Below, in pieces: positions 32,801-36,148 of a stretch of 36,148 nucleotides of DNA (positions are counted from its first letter, which is position 1; each line of letters starts with the position of its first letter). The notes under the pieces were generated by a model. It was not told where the DNA came from. It saw nothing but the letters and a program-made list of their open reading frames with translations, and did no database searches. Position numbers and translations under genes: made by a program. The stretch comes from Chitinophaga pinensis (GTDB taxonomy: Bacteria > Bacteroidota > Bacteroidia > M30B66), in contig CAMCXT010000029.1 in the NCBI GenBank assembly GCA_945883545.1, positions 1-36,148 of the forward strand. The letters run 5' to 3'.

Positions 32801-33065
32801 CAGCCACATCACCACCTTCAAAACAATCAATCGAAGCTTGCCAACGCCGTGTTCCGGTTGTAATCAAGTTCACTTGACCTCCAATTACCTGCGTCGAACT
32901 ACCGAAAACAGAACCACTCACAGGAGGATTGGTAAAATTGTTCCAAGTACCTGGCAAATTCAAACCTTCTGGCTCAAATATCTGCGCCTGAACAAATGAA
33001 AATGAACACGTTAAAATTGCCAAACTTGCGAGCAAACGCCTATAACTAAGTGTAAAATTCTTCAT
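29889..33065 (-). CDS. T9SS type A sorting-domain protein with duplicated module, Ig-like and PKD domains
   Basis: 1058 residues. A signal peptide ends near SFSFVQAQ (about 28). An N-terminal unique region (30-270) is followed by Ig-like segments with repeated SYNWSTGANTQTITVTEAGEYSI-type endings. Inserted are two copies of a ~115-residue module, starting DSLTIIYDATLGQ and DSLTIVYNAALGQ, each with VYMHSSYE, EPWVGNWGQDDG, NNLWSITI and a final FRN-DGT-TGKD. These resemble the small carbohydrate-binding modules on secreted Bacteroidota proteins, though I cannot assign a family. A PKD domain (YSWDFDSDGDED, VTFVDATTGPAV) precedes the C-terminal sorting domain (RLNVFPNPAQ to YREKLLMQ). Predicted cell-surface or secreted; binding to polysaccharide is inference. 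It is followed by its own terminator. Confidence 0.88.
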   Translation of the reverse strand: MKNFTLSYRRLLASLAILTCSFSFVQAQIFEPEGLNLPGTWNNFTNPPVSGSVFGSSTQVIGGQVNLITTGTRRWQASIDCFEGGDVAADTFDFLFTSGDALTPFANKWAGVNVVIDQLQNYTFNAGADNRVILSDNKHYTVNWRDAGYQNSSAIFMETSAEPVVIDSISSDLSFNAVTLGVPIEISAYLSGEPSPEEIFYLRYSVDGFANSVVIPMDVSGSEAFGLIPGFNAGAQVFFYVFSSTVPNLNADFDMHTLRFLNDEGLNFTYTVVNPLNIVDLGADINACPADGPWILDAGPGFTSYNWSTGANTQTITVTEAGEYSIVVFADDLAGFDTINVNVFASPLVDLGGNQTVCGSAPIVLNSGYVSSPQGDSLTIIYDATLGQSTLANLPAGDRVYMHSSYEAVPFGGPFEPWVGNWGQDDGLGAMTSLGNNLWSITIPVYEYYNIQGNDPISGLFIVFRNEDGTRTGKDDAGNEIFLNLQQNPPISSFEGISGTIIGTGIVDILWSTGATTSSISVENSGTYSVQVTTDQGCGASDEVTYTVLPVPVLTVSDDTSTCGTITGLLVSASTNFETYSWSSGQTTSSFTVNQAGTYVVTAVAANGCIRVDSVQVRTDVLDIELNLADSYTSCGGVAVVLDPGVTLTPQGDSLTIVYNAALGQTGLIAASTVYMHSSYETTPFLGAVEPWVGNWGQDDGIGLMTNIGNNLWSITINVYDYYNVPADSLVNGLFMVFRNADGTQTGKDNNGNDIFLNLNTTPPSSAFSGVTATVEASQFVGVLWSNGSDEPVISVTEPGVYDVVFFGQAGCNVYDTLTVTNLPAAVLNLGADRILCNGSSIELNAGNNFNTYDWSTGDTTSTISITEAGAYSVSVVNASGCSATDVVNVLLIEPPVANFTTILDNTLTVTFVDATTGPAVYSWDFDSDGDEDLALNGTVSFTYPSRAEYTATLIVTNLCGADTFTVDLDLRNVGFAELDAFVRLNVFPNPAQEVVYVELPSRGNSEVRLLDASGRLLQQQTVNGELAMIQRSGLPSGFYLIEVINGGVVYREKLLMQ

Positions 33066-33502
33066 GAAAAATGCTTTCGGAGTGTCAAAAATACACTAAC
33101 GTCATTAAAGAAACTAAACAATTAGGTACTTCATCTTCGTCAAGATGTTTTTGGGCCTGCCCTTCCCTACCACTCCGCAAGGCTCCTTGCTTGTTCAGGT
33201 CGCGCTTTCCGCACTACACCTCGGTTTCACCTCGTGGTAGTTTGCTCCAATCGCTCAGGCAGCAGCAGAAATCAGGATAAAATCCATAGTTTCAAATAGA
33301 CTGTGAACGCACAGTCGTTCCATTTCTAACTTTATCAACAATTGGATTCAGACTTTGGGTCTGCATGAATTTCAAATCACTTTTCTACAAGAAATCATTT
33401 TAAAATGAACCGACATGAAATCGATTGTAAACTTCTTCTATCGAATTAAATACACTATTGATATGGTCTAAACTACCAAATCAAGGATTCATTTTTTATT
33501 GT
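33066..33502. other. Gene-free 437-bp intergenic region with an embedded repeat
   Basis: No credible gene. It holds a GC-rich element (33153-33261, listed separately) inside otherwise AT-rich DNA, and it separates two minus-strand genes. A promoter for the large T9SS gene must lie near 33066-33120, but no exact TAnnTTTG match was seen on the minus strand there. An overlapping 69-codon plus-strand frame runs through the GC-rich element and is not considered coding. Confidence 0.55.
33153..33261. repeat. GC-rich interspersed repeat-like element
   Basis: A sharply GC-rich block bounded by GGGCCTGCCC on the left and CAATCGCTCAGGCA on the right, with GGTCGCGCTTTCCGC in the middle and ACTAC/GTAGT able to pair around the centre. 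From memory this layout (GGGC-TGCCC, GGTCGGGCT-TCCGC, GCTCCAATC-CTCA-GCA) is that of a repeat scattered through intergenic regions of many Flavobacteriia; no copy search was possible. Only one copy is in this window. Confidence 0.5.
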
Positions 33503-33913
33503 CTATAGTTCTTCTGTGTATTTCTTGAAGTTGTCCAAAATAGCTTGCCAACCCATTCTTTGAAGTTCTTCCGTATTTTCAGTTTCTGCTTCGAAGCTTT
33601 CAATCACCATCACTTGGCCCTCAAACATTTCAAATGAAATATCCACTTTGCGGCCATCGTCCAACAAATAGCTGATCGATTTTTCCACGGTTAATTCTGT
33701 GAACTTCCCTGAAAAATCGAATGAAAAACTCTCATCCTTCGCTGCCATAGAATAAACAAACGTCCCTCCTACTTGAAGATCATTGCTTGCCTTTGGAGCA
33801 TGCCAATCGTCGGATGCAAAATTCCAATTCACAATGTGCTTTGGGTTGGTCCAACTATCCCAAACATTTTCTAACGTAGCGTTAACGAGCGTATTTACAG
33901 TTATTATCGACAT
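33503..33913 (-). CDS. AHSA1/SRPBCC-type START-like domain protein
   Basis: 136 residues from the ATG at 33913; a longer frame to 33940 adds nine residues before the first strand. The Bet v1-like pattern of the AHSA1 (activator of Hsp90 ATPase homologue) group is clear: ITVNTLVNATLENVWDSWTNPKHIVNWNFASDDWHAP, the GGTFVYSMAAKD strand, and the C-terminal helix GWQAILDNFKKYTEEL. These proteins have a hydrophobic cavity for a ligand; most bacterial members have no known function. Located 60 bases downstream of the membrane protein gene in the same direction, so they may be co-transcribed. Confidence 0.9.
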   Translation of the reverse strand: MSIITVNTLVNATLENVWDSWTNPKHIVNWNFASDDWHAPKASNDLQVGGTFVYSMAAKDESFSFDFSGKFTELTVEKSISYLLDDGRKVDISFEMFEGQVMVIESFEAETENTEELQRMGWQAILDNFKKYTEEL

Positions 33914-33973
33914 ATTTAAGTGGCATTTTATGGAGTTCAATTTTCAATTAATTCATCGATAATCCAAACCTGA

Positions 33974-34768
33974 CTAAATTTTATTTTCCGTCACTTTCGA
34001 AATTGACCTTCCTGCTATAAATGGCTTGCCTTTAAGCGCCTGTACCAAGGTGAAAAATGCGAGCGCAACATACAGTGCTGCCATTAAAAAGGTCAACCAT
34101 TTATTTCTCAATAAATAGAACGACAACAACGGAAGAACTTGCAAGGCATGCATCCCAATAAAATGCGCAACGCGAGGATCTCCAAACCGTGTGCTCCAAT
34201 TTAAAATGGGCAAACCAGCGCCTCCATCTGGGCCTCCAATGGTATGTTTTAGAGCAGAACCCATCACGAAACCTTCGAACGAAAAAATTACGAAAATGAT
34301 CAAGGCCAAACGAATACTCCAAACATAATAATCGGGCAAATCAGGAAAAGACTCTTTGAAAAACATTACGGCAACCCAAGCTGTCAATAGGGTTGCGCCA
34401 CTTGCCGCCAGAGCCATCAACGAATACATGATTGAATAAAATGAAGAGCTTAAGTTGAAATGAGATAACTGTCCGCGGCCGGCTTGAATTGCGATGTACA
34501 CAATTTCAAATCCCAATAATACGATGATGCCCCAATTAAAAAGCGAAAGGTTAAAACTCGGCAAATACGAGCAATAACAAGCCATCGCCCATGCATACAA
34601 AAATGTAGAAAATGAAAACTTGAATGGTTTTATCCATGCATTTGTTCCTGCAACTTGAATATCCTGAACCCTTGATAGCACAATAAATACCACTGATAGA
34701 ATCAAGCAAATCAAGCCGAAATAAAACAGTTCAGCATTTTTTAGTCGAATGAGATGAAGAAATTGCAA
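33974..34768 (-). CDS. Uncharacterised multi-span membrane protein
   Basis: 264 residues with about seven to eight hydrophobic helices (for example FGLICLILSVVFIVLS, LSLFNWGIIVLLGFEIVYIA, YYVWSIRLALIIFVIFSFEGF, FLMAALYVALAFFTLVQAL). Conserved-looking polar spots in the loops (WIKPFKFSFS, GGPDGGAGLPILNWSTRFGDPRVAHFIGMHALQ) suggest a real family, which I cannot name; the His-rich HFIGMHALQ helix could hold a cofactor or metal. The only available start is TTG at 34768: the frame has no ATG or GTG before the first helix and a stop lies just upstream. Downstream lies the AHSA1-type gene. Confidence 0.8.
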   Translation of the reverse strand: MQFLHLIRLKNAELFYFGLICLILSVVFIVLSRVQDIQVAGTNAWIKPFKFSFSTFLYAWAMACYCSYLPSFNLSLFNWGIIVLLGFEIVYIAIQAGRGQLSHFNLSSSFYSIMYSLMALAASGATLLTAWVAVMFFKESFPDLPDYYVWSIRLALIIFVIFSFEGFVMGSALKHTIGGPDGGAGLPILNWSTRFGDPRVAHFIGMHALQVLPLLSFYLLRNKWLTFLMAALYVALAFFTLVQALKGKPFIAGRSISKVTENKI

Positions 34769-34963
34769 GAGATGAAAATATTTGGTTTAACAGAAAGAAA
34801 TATATTTTGACTGGGTTTGAAGCATGAAGAAATCACATCATTAACAACCTTCAAATATCAGATTTTATCAATCATGATTTCTAAGAATAAGGCAATTTTC
34901 GGCTGTGTACAAAATCATCATAAACACCATGAATTTCCTACGGTTTCAATCTAACTTCATCCA

Positions 34964-35374
34964 ATGGAAATTTCTCTAAACACACCGGCATTACTCTTCC
35001 CTGCTATCTCACTTCTCTTGCTCGCATACACCAATCGTTTCTTGGCAATAGCAAATTTAATCAGAGGGTTAAGAAGGCAATACGATACCGACCACGACCA
35101 AAATGTGTTAAGCCAAATTCGAAATCTTCAAACTCGAATCATCATCATCCGCAACATGCAAGCCCTTGGAATAGGCAGTTTGCTACTTTGCGTAATCTGC
35201 ATGTTTGCCTTATTTATGGACAAGCCCTTTTTAGGAAAAATACTTTTTGGAACGAGTTTAATTATGATGATGACCTCCTTAATACTTTCGCTTCGAGAAA
35301 TAATTATTTCTGTAAATGCTCTAACTTTAGAATTGAAAAGAACAGGTGAGGAATTTAAGGATCGATTCATTTAA
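34964..35374 (+). CDS. DUF2721 family membrane protein
   Basis: 136 residues. It shows the DUF2721 pattern: an N-terminal TM (ALLFPAISLLLLAYTNRFLAIANLIRGL), a basic cytoplasmic loop LRRQY...ILSQIRNLQTRIIIIRN, and two closely spaced TMs (LGIGSLLLCVICMFALFM and ILFGTSLIMMMTSLILSLREI). The short, strongly basic first loop suggests inside-positive orientation. Family function is unknown. It is a lone plus-strand gene, convergent with the DUF3536 gene about 30 bases away. Confidence 0.87.
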   Translation: MEISLNTPALLFPAISLLLLAYTNRFLAIANLIRGLRRQYDTDHDQNVLSQIRNLQTRIIIIRNMQALGIGSLLLCVICMFALFMDKPFLGKILFGTSLIMMMTSLILSLREIIISVNALTLELKRTGEEFKDRFI

Positions 35375-35404
35375 AATTCAACCCGAAAATTTGTATTGGT
35401 CAAT

Positions 35405-36148
35405 TTAGCTTTTGACCATTTCTTCCATTCGCGCCGGAAGCTTCACTTTTACATGAATACCCAGTTGTAAGAATTTTCTAATCCACTCCAGTTTAGATTT
35501 TTGGTCTCTGAAATTGAAGCTGCTTTGATCATCCAACAAAGATTTTCCTCGGAAGAAATACTCATTTTGGATCTCCCAAAGATCTACTTCAACTTCCAAT
35601 TGTTCGAGTACTTTAAAAATTCGGAGTACCAAATCCAGCAATCTCAATTCCGCATCTCTAGGCTGTAAATCTCGAATCAATTGATGCAATCGCTGAGCTG
35701 CTGCAAAAGCTATGGTAGTTCGATCGAGTTCAATTTTCCACTTCAATGCATCCTCCGCGAGATTCTCGAGGCGGTTCGGATACAAATTCCCATTTTCGAA
35801 AAAGTGTCTAATGTCTGAGTTTATTACATTTTCGAGATTCTTCACCAAAACCTGCGGAATGGGAATTCGGGCCTCACTCATCACCGAAATCAAATTGTAA
35901 TTTCGGTTGTAAATCCTTCTGAATGAATCTTCCGACTGCTGAACGTCTTTCATAACGATTTCATTCAGCACTTTTCTCTGCTCGTCTTTGAAAAGGTTCC
36001 ACAAGGAGAATTTCTCAGGACCAAAAAAGGTTTGCATAATGCCGATCACATCAGCCACATTCGATCTGGTGAATGCTTCCATAATCTGATCTTGCATTTC
36101 TTGGTAATCGCCATCTTCCATAAAGGCACTCGAATTTCCAATGATATG
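35405..36148 (-). CDS. DUF3536/GH57-like protein, C-terminal part (start outside window)
   Basis: The frame is open to the end of the window, so the N-terminus lies beyond it; the ATG at 36121 is internal. The 247 visible codons match the C-terminal DUF3536 domain attached to GH57-like glycoside hydrolases: the SSAFMEDGDYQEMQDQIMEAF lead-in, FSLWNLFKDEQRKVLNEIV, a long helix pair with YNRNYNLISVMSEARIPIPQ, LENVINSDIRHFFENG, and the late VEVDLWEIQNEYF. The part carrying the catalytic GH57 barrel is not visible, so no statement on activity is possible. The DUF3536 assignment is from recognised sequence pattern. Confidence 0.8.
   Translation of the reverse strand, partial: HIIGNSSAFMEDGDYQEMQDQIMEAFTRSNVADVIGIMQTFFGPEKFSLWNLFKDEQRKVLNEIVMKDVQQSEDSFRRIYNRNYNLISVMSEARIPIPQVLVKNLENVINSDIRHFFENGNLYPNRLENLAEDALKWKIELDRTTIAFAAAQRLHQLIRDLQPRDAELRLLDLVLRIFKVLEQLEVEVDLWEIQNEYFFRGKSLLDDQSSFNFRDQKSKLEWIRKFLQLGIHVKVKLPARMEEMVKS

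Noticed and set aside
33071-33280. 69-codon plus-strand frame upstream of the T9SS gene
   Set aside because: It runs through the GC-rich repeat-like element and reads like the translated product of such repeats, not like a protein.

Overview
The window is a 36 kb AT-rich chromosomal segment from a member of the Bacteroidota, most likely order Flavobacteriales. This is inferred from family content: two giant secreted proteins with type IX secretion (T9SS type A) C-terminal sorting domains, a TonB-dependent receptor followed by a DUF4249 lipoprotein, a GWxTD-domain protein, a DUF3276/PUR-type protein, a ruvX-def gene pair, and repeated TAnnTTTG boxes (the Bacteroidota -7 promoter element) just ahead of start codons. 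Both ends cut through genes: a TonB-dependent receptor on the left and a DUF3536/GH57-type protein on the right. No rRNA, tRNA, CRISPR, prophage or insertion sequence was found.

Layout. 1-3.15 kb (+): receptor C-terminus, DUF4249 lipoprotein and thioredoxin reductase, closed by a strong terminator. 3.26-3.92 kb (-): a MntA/HepT nucleotidyltransferase-HEPN toxin-antitoxin pair. 4.0-12.4 kb (-): an apparent envelope-biogenesis operon (TamB-like protein, GWxTD protein, LpxL/HtrB-type acyltransferase, GT2 glycosyltransferase, MarC-type membrane protein) with translational overlaps. 12.47-13.49 kb (+): tsaD, packed head-to-head against the TamB gene. 13.5-15.1 kb (-): ruvX, def and a TPR lipoprotein. 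15.14-15.81 kb: gene-free. 15.8-23.9 kb: mixed single genes and short units: a DODA-type dioxygenase, DUF4159, an AlkB-like dioxygenase, a small lipoprotein, DUF2147, an outer-membrane barrel candidate, a FabF-like ketosynthase, a flavin reductase, a DUF3276 protein, a DoxX protein and an FMN reductase. 24.0-27.1 kb (+): a T9SS cargo built from YCF48/BNR-type propeller repeats. 27.4-28.1 kb (+): a NrtR-type regulator with a decayed Nudix box.

The most unusual region is 28.13-29.89 kb. It has no credible gene and holds at least five direct tandem units with core-to-core spacing of 290, 290, 289 and 290 bp. Each unit ends in a 46-bp core that is nearly invariant between copies, and each core is preceded at exactly 18 nt by TAAATTTG (diverged to AATATTTG in the first unit). 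In two units a TTTG sits 18 nt further upstream, so the layout looks like a repeated promoter plus a short structured transcript or protein-binding site. I do not recognise it as a described element. 

Right of the array: a T9SS cargo with PKD and Ig-like modules and a duplicated ~115-residue module (-), a GC-rich interspersed repeat, an AHSA1/SRPBCC protein, an unnamed multi-span membrane protein, a DUF2721 membrane protein and the DUF3536 C-terminus. All functional statements rest on motif recognition by eye; no database search was run.
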